Assembly (NCBI GenBank): GCA_963714995.1
Contig: CAVQQP010000017.1
Location: 372,001-436,000, forward strand
Source: Prado023 sp963714995
GTDB lineage: Bacteria > Actinomycetota > Actinomycetes > S36-B12 > CAIYMF01
Direction of reading: 5' to 3'
Length of the DNA: 64,000 bases
Shown here: piece after piece, positions 16,819-24,755 of the stretch
How positions within the stretch are numbered: the stretch's first letter is position 1
Layout of the letters: each line of letters starts with the position of its first letter
The notes under the pieces: model-generated
What the model saw: only the letters and a program-made list of their open reading frames with translations
What the model was told of the DNA's origin: nothing
The model's database searches: none
Made by a program: the position numbers and the translations under genes

Positions 16819-17066
16819 GCGGATGGCGGCCTTTGAGCGCAGGAATGTGACGTACGCGACAGCCTGAAGTCGTCCCACGCGGGGCAAAACCCTTGTGAGA
16901 GGGCTGATCGTCTGCGACCCTTGAGGGCAGTCAGGACGAGGTGGGGACACACCCCACAGCCGTCAGAAGCGTACCGGAGGGTGAGATGGGCCGACGAACC
17001 GGCCCTGACATCGGCTGGCACCGTGGTGAGCGTACCCCGATCGGGGTGCAGGAAAGGCGAGGAGAC
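16819..17066 (+). promoter_or_regulatory. whiB1 upstream region
   Basis: About 250 bp of non-coding sequence before whiB1; the whole gene-free stretch including the hairpins is 317 bp. It holds a perfect 6-bp hairpin GTGGGG-acaca-CCCCAC at 16941-16957 and the ribosome site GCGAGGAGA next to ATG 17067. No unambiguous -10/-35 pair or known operator could be picked out. The open frame across it (from 16941) lacks WhiB homology before residue MDWRH and is not considered coding. Confidence 0.4.
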
Positions 17067-17321
17067 ATGGACTGGCGCCACAGGGCGGCATGCCGTGACG
17101 AGGATCCCGAGTTGTTCTTCCCCATCGGGAACACCGGTCCCGCACTCATGCAGATCGAGGAGGCACGCGCGGTGTGCCACCGCTGCGAGGTCGTCGATGT
17201 CTGCCTCAAGTGGGCGATCGACAGCGGCCAGGATGCTGGCGTGTGGGGCGGCATGAGCGAGGACGAGCGCCGCGCCCTCAAGCGTCGCAACGCCCGGGCC
17301 CGTGCCCGTGCCCACAGCTGA
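17067..17321 (+). CDS. whiB1: WhiB1-type iron-sulfur transcriptional regulator
   Basis: 84-aa Wbl protein binding a [4Fe-4S] cluster and partnering the principal sigma factor. Seen: cluster ligands Cys9, Cys37, Cys40 and Cys46; the GVWGG turn (residues ~58-62); and the C-terminal DNA-binding basic stretch RRALKRRNARARAR. Length and the N-terminus MDWRHRAACRDEDPELFF match mycobacterial WhiB1. Start ATG 17067 has a strong AGGAG. In relatives the cluster reacts with nitric oxide. The neighbouring pdtaS gene on the opposite strand repeats the whiB1-pdtaS arrangement known from Mycobacterium tuberculosis. Confidence 0.95.
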   Translation: MDWRHRAACRDEDPELFFPIGNTGPALMQIEEARAVCHRCEVVDVCLKWAIDSGQDAGVWGGMSEDERRALKRRNARARARAHS

Positions 17322-17373
17322 GATCCCACCACCCGAGCACCATCCGTGAACGACCGGCCCCCGGGTCGGTCGT

Positions 17374-18837
17374 TCACGCTTGTTCGGTCGGCAGGTCGAC
17401 CGCGACCTCGGTCCGGTCCCCGGTACGGCCCAGGGTCAGCGTGCCGTTGAGCTCCTCACGGATGAGCGTGTCCACGATCCTCAGGCCCAGACGCGGGGAG
17501 GACGCCACCTCGAACCCCTCGGGGAAGCCGGGGCCCCGGTCACTGACGACCACGTGCAGTCCCACCGAGTCGCGGGCGCTGCGCAGCTCCACGTCGTCGG
17601 CCCCATGCTCGACCGCATTGGCCAGCAGCTCCACGAGGGCCATGGCCAGGGCCGTCGCCTGCTCGGCCGGCACCTCGCCGAAGGACCCTGCGCGCAGGAT
17701 GCGCCGCGCCCCCATGTCCGGGGCCGCGGTGTGGCGGACCATCGTCACCAGCCGGTCGGCCACGGCGTCGAAGGGCACCTCCTCGGTGCTCGCCTGGGCC
17801 AGGAGGTCGTGCACCACCGCGATCGCCCCCACCCGCCGCTCCGCCTCCGCCAGGGCGGCGGCAGCCCCGGGCTCATCGAGCCGCCGGGACTGCAGCCGCA
17901 GCAGGGCGGCAACTGTCTGGAGGTTGTTCTTGACCCGGTGATGGATCTCGCGGATCGTCGCGTCCTTGCTCAGCAGGGCGCGCTCGCGCCGGCGCAGCTC
18001 GGTGACGTCGCGCACCAGGACCAGGGAGCCGCGCTGCGCACCCGGTCCGCGCATGGGCAGTGCCCGCACGGTGACTGTCGCGGTGTCGGAGGCGAGCTCC
18101 ACCTCACCGGGCCTCCGTCCCCCGCACACCAGCGCGACGTCGGCATCCACCGCCCCGCCCCGGCGCGCGATGCGGCCGCTGACGAGTCCGAGGTGCGACC
18201 CGATCAGGTCCGTGGCCAGTCCGAGCCGGCGGTACGCCGAGGAGGCGTTGGGGCTGGCGAAGTCGACGACACCGGCCTCGTCGAGGCGGATCAGGCCATC
18301 GCCGACCCGGGGCTCGGCCCCCGTGGAGTCCGACACCTCGCGGTAGGGGAACTCCCCGGCCCGGATCATCGAGAAGAGGTCGTCGGCCGCGCGCAGGTAC
18401 GCGCGCTCGAGGGTCCCCGACGCGCGCGTCGCCGGGACAGCCGACCGGGTCAGGGCTGCGATCCACGGACCGTTGGGGCTCAGCCCGACGCCGACCGCCT
18501 CCCCTGCTGCGGGCAGCAGGGGATCGGTGCGCGCCATGAGCTGGCCGAGCCCGGGGGCCGCCCATGCCCGGTCCAGCTCAGGCCGGCGGCCCCGCGGGGT
18601 GAAGGCCCCCACGAGGTCGTTGGGGTAGCGGGTGGCGGCCGTGGACGGGCGCACCTGGGCGGCAGCCACGAAGCCGCCGGCGTTCCACACCGGCAGCCAC
18701 AGGATCAGGTCGGAGAACGCCAGGTCGGCCAGCAGGCCGAGGTCGCGCAGCAGGGACTCGCAGTGCGCGATGGCGCCAGGCTCCAGGTCGGTGCGATCGG
18801 AGGCGATGTCGGCAAGCGTGCGCACGGCCACCTGCAC
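17374..18837 (-). CDS. pdtaS: PdtaS-type cytosolic sensor histidine kinase
   Basis: Soluble two-component kinase. Order: N-terminal GAF-like domain (~1-150), PAS-like domain (~175-285), a HisKA_2 dimerisation segment with the phospho-acceptor in EIHHRVKNNLQTVAALLRLQ (His299/His300), then a HATPase domain with ALVELLANAVEHG (N-box) and SDRGPGFPEGF (G1). No transmembrane segment. In mycobacteria PdtaS phosphorylates the RNA-binding ANTAR regulator PdtaR; no pdtaR is in this window. GTG 18837 is preceded by GGGAGGG. Placement beside whiB1 supports orthology. 487 aa is close to the mycobacterial length. Confidence 0.9.
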   Translation of the reverse strand: MQVAVRTLADIASDRTDLEPGAIAHCESLLRDLGLLADLAFSDLILWLPVWNAGGFVAAAQVRPSTAATRYPNDLVGAFTPRGRRPELDRAWAAPGLGQLMARTDPLLPAAGEAVGVGLSPNGPWIAALTRSAVPATRASGTLERAYLRAADDLFSMIRAGEFPYREVSDSTGAEPRVGDGLIRLDEAGVVDFASPNASSAYRRLGLATDLIGSHLGLVSGRIARRGGAVDADVALVCGGRRPGEVELASDTATVTVRALPMRGPGAQRGSLVLVRDVTELRRRERALLSKDATIREIHHRVKNNLQTVAALLRLQSRRLDEPGAAAALAEAERRVGAIAVVHDLLAQASTEEVPFDAVADRLVTMVRHTAAPDMGARRILRAGSFGEVPAEQATALAMALVELLANAVEHGADDVELRSARDSVGLHVVVSDRGPGFPEGFEVASSPRLGLRIVDTLIREELNGTLTLGRTGDRTEVAVDLPTEQA

Positions 18838-18869
18838 CTGCCCTCCCCGCGCCCGTGGCGCGTGCTCGT

Positions 18870-18887
18870 CGCCGCCCCGGGGCGGCG
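18870..18887 (-). terminator. GC-rich terminator-like hairpin after the SIS gene
   Basis: Perfect palindrome CGCCGCCCCGGGGCGGCG, able to form a 7-bp stem with a CCGG loop, 6 nt past the SIS-protein stop and upstream of pdtaS. No U-tract. Confidence 0.5.
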
Positions 18888-18893
18888 GACCGC

Positions 18894-19943
18894 CTACAGC
18901 GTCTCGGTCACCTTGCTCAGCCCGCGAGGGGCATCCGGGTCGAACCCACGAGCCAGTGTCATCTGCAGCGCCAGCTGCTGCAGCGGGATGATGTCCACCA
19001 CCGGGTGCAGCTCCTCGGTCACGTCCTCGCAGCGCAGGTCGTAGCCCACCGTTCCCAGGGCCGTCGAGCGGGATCCGCCGAAGACCGTCACGTCCGCGCC
19101 CCGCTCGGCCAGCCGCTCGAGGACCGGCTGCATCGCCTCAGCGCCCTTGCCGTCGGGGACGATGGCGATCACCGGATGGTCGTGGTCGATCATCGCCAGC
19201 GGACCGTGCAGCAGGTCGGCGCCGGAGAAGGCATGCGCCGCCACGTAGGAGGTCTCCATGAGCTTCAGCGCCGCCTCACGCGCCGTGGGGTAGGAGTACC
19301 CGCGGCCGGTGGTCACCAGCCGGTCGGTGAACCGGTAGCGCGAGGCCAGCTCGGCGACCTCGTCACGGCGATCCACCAGGGACTGGGCGGCCCCGACGAT
19401 CGCGTGGGCCGCAGCCGCGTCCCCGCCGCGGAAGGCATCGATGATCAACCACAGGGCGAGCAGCTGGGAGGAGTAGGACTTCGTCGCCGCCACCGCGTGC
19501 TCCGGGCCGGCCAGGATGTCGAAGTGCAGCTCGGCAGCAGCCGCGAGCGCGCTGTCGGGGTTGTTCGTGACCGCGAGGGTCGTCGCTCCGCCGGCCCGTG
19601 CGGTGCGCACGGTCTCGACCAGGTCCGGGGACCCTCCGCTCTGGCTGACGGTGAGCAGCAGCACGTCGGACAGGTCGGGACGGGCTCCGTAGGCGGTCAT
19701 GGTCGAGGGGGACGCGAGACCGGCAGGCAGGCCGAGGGACACCTCGACGAGGTACTTCGCGTACAGCGCCGCATGGTCGCTGGTCCCCCGCGCCGCCATG
19801 AGCACGAAGCGGGGGCTGCGGTCGCGGATCGTCTCGGCGAGCGCCCGCGACCGCGCGAGCGACTCGGGAGCCAGGAGCCGGGCGAGAGCCTCGGGCTGCT
19901 CGGCGATCTCGGCGGCCATCAGGGCGCCGCGGTCCTCGGACAT
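18894..19943 (-). CDS. double-SIS-domain sugar isomerase/deaminase (GlmS isomerase-like)
   Basis: 349-aa protein made of two SIS sugar-phosphate-binding domains, corresponding to the isomerase half of GlmS without the glutaminase half. Seen: ARGTSDHAALYAKYLVE and SQSGGSPDLVETV in SIS1, TNNPDS and AATKSYSSQL, then TGRGYSYPTAREAALKLME and AHAFSGADLLHGPLAMI in SIS2. Without a glutaminase it is expected to act catabolically as a glucosamine-6-phosphate deaminase of the NagB-II/AgaS type, or on a related amino sugar. A TACAGT box ~38 nt upstream plus GAGGTGAGGA before the ATG suggests a conventional leader. Terminated before pdtaS by a GC hairpin. Confidence 0.85.
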   Translation of the reverse strand: MSEDRGALMAAEIAEQPEALARLLAPESLARSRALAETIRDRSPRFVLMAARGTSDHAALYAKYLVEVSLGLPAGLASPSTMTAYGARPDLSDVLLLTVSQSGGSPDLVETVRTARAGGATTLAVTNNPDSALAAAAELHFDILAGPEHAVAATKSYSSQLLALWLIIDAFRGGDAAAAHAIVGAAQSLVDRRDEVAELASRYRFTDRLVTTGRGYSYPTAREAALKLMETSYVAAHAFSGADLLHGPLAMIDHDHPVIAIVPDGKGAEAMQPVLERLAERGADVTVFGGSRSTALGTVGYDLRCEDVTEELHPVVDIIPLQQLALQMTLARGFDPDAPRGLSKVTETL

Positions 19944-20029
19944 CGGTCGATCCTCACCTCGGGGGTGCCCACTGTATCCGGGCGGCGGACCGGGATCGAC
20001 CCAACTGCCAGTGGGTGGCTGCGCTCATG

Positions 20030-20067
20030 GGTGTGCCCCGGGGCCTGCACAGGCTCCGGGGCACACC
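20030..20067 (-). terminator. strong terminator hairpin after the secreted-protein gene
   Basis: 18-nt arms (20030-20047 and 20050-20067) pair at 17 of 18 positions around the sequence GTGTGCCCCGG/CCGGGGCACAC, beginning 12 nt past the stop codon on the minus strand. It lies between that gene and the SIS gene. No U-tract follows. Confidence 0.65.
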
Positions 20068-20079
20068 TGGGTCGTTGGC

Positions 20080-20772
20080 TCAGCTGACCGGCGTGCGCCG
20101 GATCACGACTCGGGCCACGTCAACCGGGGAGGGTGCCAACGGCGGGTCGGTCGTGGCGGTGACCTGCATGGCGGCAGAGCCGACGTAGATCGGCAGCGCA
20201 GTGCGCACGAGCTTGCCGGTGGTGGCGTCCTTCGTGACCTCCCAGACCGTGAAGCCGAGCTTCCCGGAGCAGCCGGCGGTGAAGTTGATCCCGTCGATGA
20301 AGCCGCCGTTGACGAACCGGAAGTCCATCACCTTGCGGCTCGATCGCTTCACCGAGACCCACTCACCGCGCTGCCTGTCCTCCAGGCGGATGGTCTGCAC
20401 CTTCGCGAGCTTGCGGGTCGACGTGATCCGGCCACGGACCTCGACCAGCTTCGGGTTGTCGGCCTGCGGGTGCGTCACGCGCAGCCGCCAGCCAGCCTTC
20501 TCGTGCCAGATGTAGACACCCCGTGCGGCCCCGGGTACGAAGCTCGAGGGCTGGCCCTCGACCGAGGCCGGCAGCGTGGCGATCCCCGTCCTGCAGGTGT
20601 TGCGGAACCGCAACCGCTCCCGGGCCAGGGCCGGGGCCGGGGCGGCGACCTGGGCCGGGGCGGCGACCTGGGCGGGGTCAGGGGTGGGGGTGGTCGTATC
20701 GGCCATGGCCGGGGCGGCCAGGAGGGTGGAGGCGGCCATGGCGCCGGTCAGGGCCAGGATGCGGATGCGCAT
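20080..20772 (-). CDS. secreted protein of unknown function
   Basis: 230-aa exported protein. MRIRILALTGAMAASTLLAA followed by PAMA is a clear Sec signal peptide with an AMA cleavage site near residue 24. It is followed by a Thr/Pro linker with a tandem repeat (AQVAAP twice) and a beta-rich globular domain containing RNTCRTGIATLPASVEG, GVYIWHEKAGWRLRVTH and FVNGGFIDGINFTAGCSGKLGF. Two cysteines (CRTG and GCSG) may be disulfide-bonded. ATG 20772 is chosen because it opens the signal peptide and AGGAG lies ~10 nt upstream. No family was recognised; neighbours give no functional hint. Confidence 0.75.
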   Translation of the reverse strand: MRIRILALTGAMAASTLLAAPAMADTTTPTPDPAQVAAPAQVAAPAPALARERLRFRNTCRTGIATLPASVEGQPSSFVPGAARGVYIWHEKAGWRLRVTHPQADNPKLVEVRGRITSTRKLAKVQTIRLEDRQRGEWVSVKRSSRKVMDFRFVNGGFIDGINFTAGCSGKLGFTVWEVTKDATTGKLVRTALPIYVGSAAMQVTATTDPPLAPSPVDVARVVIRRTPVS

Positions 20773-20928
20773 GAGTGACTCCTCATGTCTCGGGCCCACC
20801 GGGCTGGTGGGTACGTCCTCGACGCTACGGGCGACCACCCGCGGGCTGCATCCAACGCGGGCCATGTGCGGGCTAAGGTCCGCCCAATGCGTGGGCGATC
20901 CCGGCTGCGTCGGGTCCGAGGGGTGCGG

Positions 20929-21309
20929 TCAGAGGCGGCTGAGGAAGGCCCCGCGGTCGACGATCGCACGGACCACCCGACCGGTGGCGATCTCCCGACC
21001 CGTCTCGCCGCCGGCGCCGTCGGCGGGCAGCTCCCGGGCGAGCACCTCGAAGGACAGGCCCCGGTCCTGCTCGATCGTGTCGGTCACCTCGACCTCGACG
21101 ATCGCCCCGACACCGGACGCCCGCCGATGGCGCATCCAGACCTCGATCCCGACCGTGGTGCTGCTCGGGTCCAGCCCGGACTGTGCGGCGGCGACTGTGG
21201 CAGCCTCCATCCACGCGAGCAGGCGCGGCGTGGCCAGGACCGGCACGTCCCCGCTGCCCAGCGCGATCGCAGTGTCGTCGTCGGTGACGGTGAAGCGCAT
21301 GGTGGTCAC
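20929..21309 (-). CDS. hotdog-fold thioesterase (FlK-like)
   Basis: ~126-aa single hotdog domain of the acyl-CoA thioesterase superfamily, closest in pattern to fluoroacetyl-CoA thioesterase FlK-like proteins: VPVLATPRLLAWMEAATVAAA (the long helix that wraps the sheet), GIEVWMRHRRASGVGAIVEVEV and a C-terminal RVVRAIVDRGAFL. Substrate is unknown. GTG 21309 is chosen over ATG 21300 because TACCCT ends exactly 7 nt before it and no ribosome site is visible, consistent with a leaderless mRNA. It lies 31 nt after pilT on the same strand. Confidence 0.8.
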   Translation of the reverse strand: MTTMRFTVTDDDTAIALGSGDVPVLATPRLLAWMEAATVAAAQSGLDPSSTTVGIEVWMRHRRASGVGAIVEVEVTDTIEQDRGLSFEVLARELPADGAGGETGREIATGRVVRAIVDRGAFLSRL

Positions 21310-21340
21310 GACGACGAGGGTAGGTCCCCCGTGCACGTGA

Positions 21341-22483
21341 TCAGGACACCAGCCCCAACCTGCGCAGCTCGACCATGAGGTCGTGCGGGTTGCTGGACGC
21401 GGCCAGCGCGGCGTCCAGGCTGACGATCCCGTCGCGGTACAGGACAGTCAGGTGCTGGTCGAAGGTCTGCATCCCGTAGTAGCCACCCTCACCGACCAGG
21501 GAGGACAGCATCGAGGTCTTGGCCGGATCGGCGATGGCATCGGCGACACGGCCGGTGTTGACACAGACCTCCATGACGACCGCGCGACCACGTCCGTCGG
21601 CGCGCAGCACCAGCCGCTGGCACAGGATGCCGCGCAGGGCGCCCGCCAGCGAGAACCGCACCTGCTGCTGCTCGTGCGGCGGGAAGAAGTCGATGATGCG
21701 GGCCACTGTCTCCTGCGCGTCCACGGTGTGCAGGGTCGACATCACCAGGTGGCCGGTCTCGGCCGCCGTGATCGCGGCCTTGACCGTCTCCAGGTCGCGC
21801 ATCTCGCCGACCATGATCACGTCGGGGTCCTGGCGCATCGCGCCGCGCATCGCCGTCGCGAAGTCCTCGGTGTCGACGTGCACCTCGCGCTGGCTGATCA
21901 TCCCCAGCTTGTCGAAGTGCACGATCTCGATCGGGTCCTCGATCGTGACGATGTTGACCTCACGGTGGCTGTTGACATGGTCGATCATGCCGGCCAGCGT
22001 GGTGGACTTGCCCGAGCCGGTGGGCCCGGTCACCAGCACCAGCCCGCGTGGTTCGGTGGCCAGGGCGGAGACCACGGCCGGCAGTCCCAGGTTCTCCAGC
22101 GGATCGGCACCGATCGCGACACGGCGGAACACCATGCCGGCAGAGCCCCGCTGGCGGAACGCATTGACCCGGAAGCGCCCGAGGCCCTCGATCGCGTAGG
22201 CGAAGTCCGCCTCACAGGTGCGCTCGAAGTACTCGACGAGGTCCGAGCGCAGCACCTGGCGGACCATGTGCTCGGTGTCGTCGGCGGTCAGCTCAGGGGC
22301 CTGCAGCTTGCGCAGGCGCCCATCGATGCGCACCCGGGGCGGTGACCCGACCTTGACGTGCAGGTCCGAGCCCCCCGACTCCACCAGGGCGCGCAAGTAC
22401 GGCTCGACTGACCGGGCGGATGTTGCCCGGTTCGAACGCTCCGGCATCCCGAAGGAGACCGAACCCACGGATGTAAGGCTCAC
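21341..22483 (-). CDS. pilT: PilT-type pilus retraction ATPase
   Basis: GspE/PilT-family secretion ATPase of 380 aa. Seen: an N-terminal PAS-like domain with GGSDLHVKVGSPPRVRIDGRL; Walker A GPTGSGKST (Lys159); the Asp box VTIEDPIE; Walker B DPDVIMVGEMRDLET; and the His box STLHTVDAQ. In type IV pili this ATPase depolymerises the fibre for twitching. No other pilus gene is nearby, so it may work with a distant tad/pil locus or in another process. GTG 22483 lacks a ribosome site; ATG 22447 is an in-frame alternative. Confidence 0.92.
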   Translation of the reverse strand: MSLTSVGSVSFGMPERSNRATSARSVEPYLRALVESGGSDLHVKVGSPPRVRIDGRLRKLQAPELTADDTEHMVRQVLRSDLVEYFERTCEADFAYAIEGLGRFRVNAFRQRGSAGMVFRRVAIGADPLENLGLPAVVSALATEPRGLVLVTGPTGSGKSTTLAGMIDHVNSHREVNIVTIEDPIEIVHFDKLGMISQREVHVDTEDFATAMRGAMRQDPDVIMVGEMRDLETVKAAITAAETGHLVMSTLHTVDAQETVARIIDFFPPHEQQQVRFSLAGALRGILCQRLVLRADGRGRAVVMEVCVNTGRVADAIADPAKTSMLSSLVGEGGYYGMQTFDQHLTVLYRDGIVSLDAALAASSNPHDLMVELRRLGLVS

Positions 22484-22552
22484 GTCGGTCTATTCGACGC
22501 GTGGGGCCCGGGTCTTGACCGTTACCCCGATCGGAGCAGTCCCCCCATGAGA

Positions 22553-22582
22553 ACGAGGAGGGACCGCGGGGTCCCTCCTCGT
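22553..22582 (-). terminator. strong terminator hairpin after bL37
   Basis: Perfect 13-bp stem (22553-22565 pairing with 22570-22582, acgaggagggacc and its complement) with a 4-nt loop, 16 nt past the bL37 stop. It separates bL37 from pilT. Confidence 0.75.
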
Positions 22583-22598
22583 AGCGTCCCGACGCCGG

Positions 22599-22673
22599 TC
22601 AGGCGTTGGGACGACGGCCGTGGTTGGCTCCATTGCCCTTGCGGGAACGGCGCTTGCGTGCGCGCTTGCTCAT
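22599..22673 (-). CDS. 50S ribosomal protein bL37
   Basis: A 24-residue, extremely basic peptide starting MSKRARKRRSR and ending ANHGRRPNA, the pattern of the small actinobacterial large-subunit protein bL37 (C-terminal ANHGKRP-type motif). The ATG is preceded by GAGGAGT at a good distance and the gene has its own perfect 13-bp terminator, both strong signs that this tiny frame is real. Its arginines and lysines bind rRNA. It is too short for default gene finders. The assignment to bL37 is from recalled family sequence. Confidence 0.8.
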   Translation of the reverse strand: MSKRARKRRSRKGNGANHGRRPNA

Positions 22674-22802
22674 GGCGACTCCTCAGATCCACTCAGATGG
22701 GGCCATGGTCGCACACCGGCCTGCGGGGGTGGAAATCCCGGCGCGCACCGGCGCGGGCGACAGAGGGCCGGACAGCCCGCGCGACCCAGTACCGTCAGCA
22801 GG

Positions 22803-23198
22803 GTGGCCAGCGAATGGCGGATCGACGATCCGCGCGCCCTGCCGGTGATCGGGGAGTTCTTCGCCGGGGCTCCCCTGGGCGCGGCGACCTTCGGATGGAC
22901 GAGCGGGGTGGTGGCCAGCCTCGGTCCCGCGGTGGTCCGGGTCACGGCCACGCAGGTGGCGTTCCGGCACCGGATCGGCTTCGCCTGGATCTGGCTGCCG
23001 GGGACGTGGCTGGCCCACCCGGACGCCGAGGTGGTGCTCTCCCTGGGACTGCGCCAGAGGCTCGCCAGCCCGCGGTGGAAGGAGGTGGTGGAGCCCTACC
23101 CCGGCCGATGGATGCACCACCTCGAGGTGCGCGACCCGGCGACCCTCGACGAGGAGGTCGCCGGATGGGTCGCGGCCGCCTACGACGCAGCCTCCTGA
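22803..23198 (+). CDS. DUF5655 domain protein
   Basis: 131-aa cytoplasmic protein of the DUF5655 family: FFAGAPLG, LGPAVVRVTATQVAFRHRIGFAWIWLPGTWLA, LSLGLRQRLASPRWKEVVEPYPGRWMHHLEV and a C-terminal LDEEVAGWVAAAYDAA. The family's function is unknown. GTG 22803 is used because TACCGT ends exactly 7 nt before it; the open frame further upstream runs over the divergent bL37 gene. Convergent with the DUF6918 gene. Confidence 0.75.
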   Translation: MASEWRIDDPRALPVIGEFFAGAPLGAATFGWTSGVVASLGPAVVRVTATQVAFRHRIGFAWIWLPGTWLAHPDAEVVLSLGLRQRLASPRWKEVVEPYPGRWMHHLEVRDPATLDEEVAGWVAAAYDAAS

Positions 23199-23209
23199 CA
23201 CCGATCGAG

Positions 23210-23668
23210 TCAGGCCGACGGGTCCGGCACTGGCGGCGTGTGTGCGTCGATGAGGCCGGCGATGCCGGGCGCCGCCGCCTCGACATAGCCGCGCGCCGAG
23301 CCGCGCACCCGCTGGTAGGCGCGACGCAGCGTCACCTGGCTGGTGCGCTGCGCACGGTCGTCCGTGATCGACAGCAGCGCCTCTGCCATGCTCGTGCGCT
23401 GCGCGACCAGGATGTCGGCCAGCGGCTCCCCGGTGGTCAGGTGCTGCTGGTAGAAGCGGTCCAGCTGGTCGGCGAACGGGTCCAGGAGCCGGTCCACCGC
23501 GCTGGGCACCATTCCGGGTCGGAGCCCGGTCATCATCCTGTAGGCCGAGCGGACAGCCATCCCCGACAGGCCGGAGGCGCCGGCCACCTCACGGTCGATG
23601 AGCAGGCACGCGTCGGCAACCACTGCTGGCCGGGCGTGCGGGGAGGTCAGGTGGATCGACAGGTGCAC
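23210..23668 (-). CDS. DUF6918-like protein of unknown function
   Basis: 152-aa protein resembling the actinobacterial DUF6918 family: ARPAVVADACLLIDREVAGASGLSGMAVRSAYRMMTGLRPGMVPSAVDRLLDPF, then FYQQHLTTGEPLADIL and VTLRRAYQRVRGSARGYVE. It appears all-helical with no signal peptide or membrane segment. GTG 23668 lacks a ribosome site. No function is assigned to the family. It lies 51 nt downstream of rsrA on the same strand and might belong to the SigR transcription unit. Confidence 0.6.
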   Translation of the reverse strand: MHLSIHLTSPHARPAVVADACLLIDREVAGASGLSGMAVRSAYRMMTGLRPGMVPSAVDRLLDPFADQLDRFYQQHLTTGEPLADILVAQRTSMAEALLSITDDRAQRTSQVTLRRAYQRVRGSARGYVEAAAPGIAGLIDAHTPPVPDPSA

Positions 23669-23719
23669 GGGGCCATCCTGCCGTGAGACGTCGGCCAGCG
23701 GGCGCCTGACGCGACGGCG

Positions 23720-23995
23720 TCAGGCCTGGTCGGGCCCGTTGAACTGGATGCGGACGCTTGCCAGCTCGGCCACGAGCCGGGAGCGCAGCTGGGACGGTGC
23801 GACCTCGCAGCAGGAGCGGGCCACCAAGGCCTTGACGACGCGCTCGACGTCGAACTCCGCAAGGCAGGGCCCGCACTCCTGCAGGTGCTGGGCGATCTGC
23901 TCGTGATCGGTGGGGGCCACTTCCCCGTCGAGGAACTCGTAGAGGTGATCGAGGGCCGCCCTGCAGTCCAGCTCGTGGGGATTGCCGCAGCTCAT
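23720..23995 (-). CDS. rsrA: RsrA-type zinc redox anti-sigma factor
   Basis: 91-aa thiol-sensing anti-sigma factor that holds SigR inactive until oxidation forms a disulfide and releases it. Seen: the ZAS motif His37-x3-Cys41-x2-Cys44 (HLQECGPC) with Cys3 and Cys11 upstream and a Cys62-Cys63 pair, closely mirroring Streptomyces RsrA. The ATG overlaps the sigR stop by 4 nt (ATGA), so the two proteins are made in step. SigR targets in relatives include thioredoxin and mycothiol genes. Confidence 0.95.
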   Translation of the reverse strand: MSCGNPHELDCRAALDHLYEFLDGEVAPTDHEQIAQHLQECGPCLAEFDVERVVKALVARSCCEVAPSQLRSRLVAELASVRIQFNGPDQA

Positions 23996-24606
23996 GAGGG
24001 ATCCCCCTGCGACCCGGCGCGGATCAGGCCGCGCTCGATGGCGTAGTCCTCGAGGTTCGCACGCAGGAGCTTGCGACCACGGTGCAGGCGCGACATGACC
24101 GTGCCCACCGGGGTGCCCATGATCTCGGCGATCTCCTTGTAGGCGAACCCCTCGACGTCGGCGTAGTAGACCGCCATCCGGAACTCCTCGGGCAGTGCTG
24201 CCAGTGCGGCGGTGACATCGGAGTCGGGCAGGCTGTCGAGGGCCTCGGCCTCGGCCGAGCGCAGGCCCCCGGAGGTGTGCCCCTCGGCGCGGGCCATCTG
24301 CCAGTCCTCGACGTCGTCGGTCGAGGACTGCAGCGGCTCACGCTGCTTCTTGCGGTAGGAGTTGATGAACGTGTTGGTCAGGATCCGGTACAGCCAGGCA
24401 CGCAGGTTGGTGCCGTCCTTGTACTGGTGGAAGGCCGCGAAGGCCTTGAGGAAGGTCTCCTGGACGAGGTCCTCGGCCTCTGCGGGGTTGCGCGTCAGCT
24501 TCAGCGCGGCGCTGTAGAGGGAGTCCAGGTGCGGCAGGGCATCGCGCTCGAACCGTGCTGACCGGGCGGCATCCGACTCCGTCGGCGGCGGGCTGGCGGT
24601 CGTCAT
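23992..24606 (-). CDS. sigR: ECF sigma factor SigR/SigH (thiol-oxidative stress)
   Basis: 204-aa ECF sigma factor controlling the disulfide-stress regulon, held by RsrA encoded next to it. Seen: region 2 (LPHLDSLYSAALKLTRNPAEAEDLVQETFLKAFAAFHQYKDGTNLRAWLYRILTNTFINSYRKKQREP) and region 4 (LPEEFRMAVYYADVEGFAYKEIAEIMGTPVGTVMSRLHRGRKLLR). Main start ATG 24606 has TAGGCT ending 8 nt before it, hence probably leaderless. The same frame is open from GTG 24717, which would add 37 residues, reminiscent of the extended unstable SigR' form of Streptomyces. A GGGAAT occurs upstream but no matching GTT was found at the SigR spacing. Confidence 0.95.
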   Translation of the reverse strand: MTTASPPPTESDAARSARFERDALPHLDSLYSAALKLTRNPAEAEDLVQETFLKAFAAFHQYKDGTNLRAWLYRILTNTFINSYRKKQREPLQSSTDDVEDWQMARAEGHTSGGLRSAEAEALDSLPDSDVTAALAALPEEFRMAVYYADVEGFAYKEIAEIMGTPVGTVMSRLHRGRKLLRANLEDYAIERGLIRAGSQGDPS

Positions 24607-24755
24607 AGCACCCGAGCCTAGCGGCATTCCCGTGGCCGCCCCGGTCGTGCGGGGTTCGTCGTGCACATGGACCAGCAACTCGCGCTCCTCCTCGTCGGTG
24701 GGGTCAACGCCCAGCACCGCCGGCTCATTCCCGCCGCAGGCCTACTCTGGACGCC

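Noticed and set aside
20641..20676. Tandem 18-bp repeat as a mobile or CRISPR-like repeat
   Set aside because: Only two copies, in frame within the linker of the secreted protein (AQVAAP twice); ordinary low-complexity linker expansion.
23992..24606. SigR-type autoregulatory promoter (GGGAAT-N18-GTT) before sigR
   Set aside because: GGGAAT is present at about 24625 but no GTT occurs at 18-19 nt spacing.
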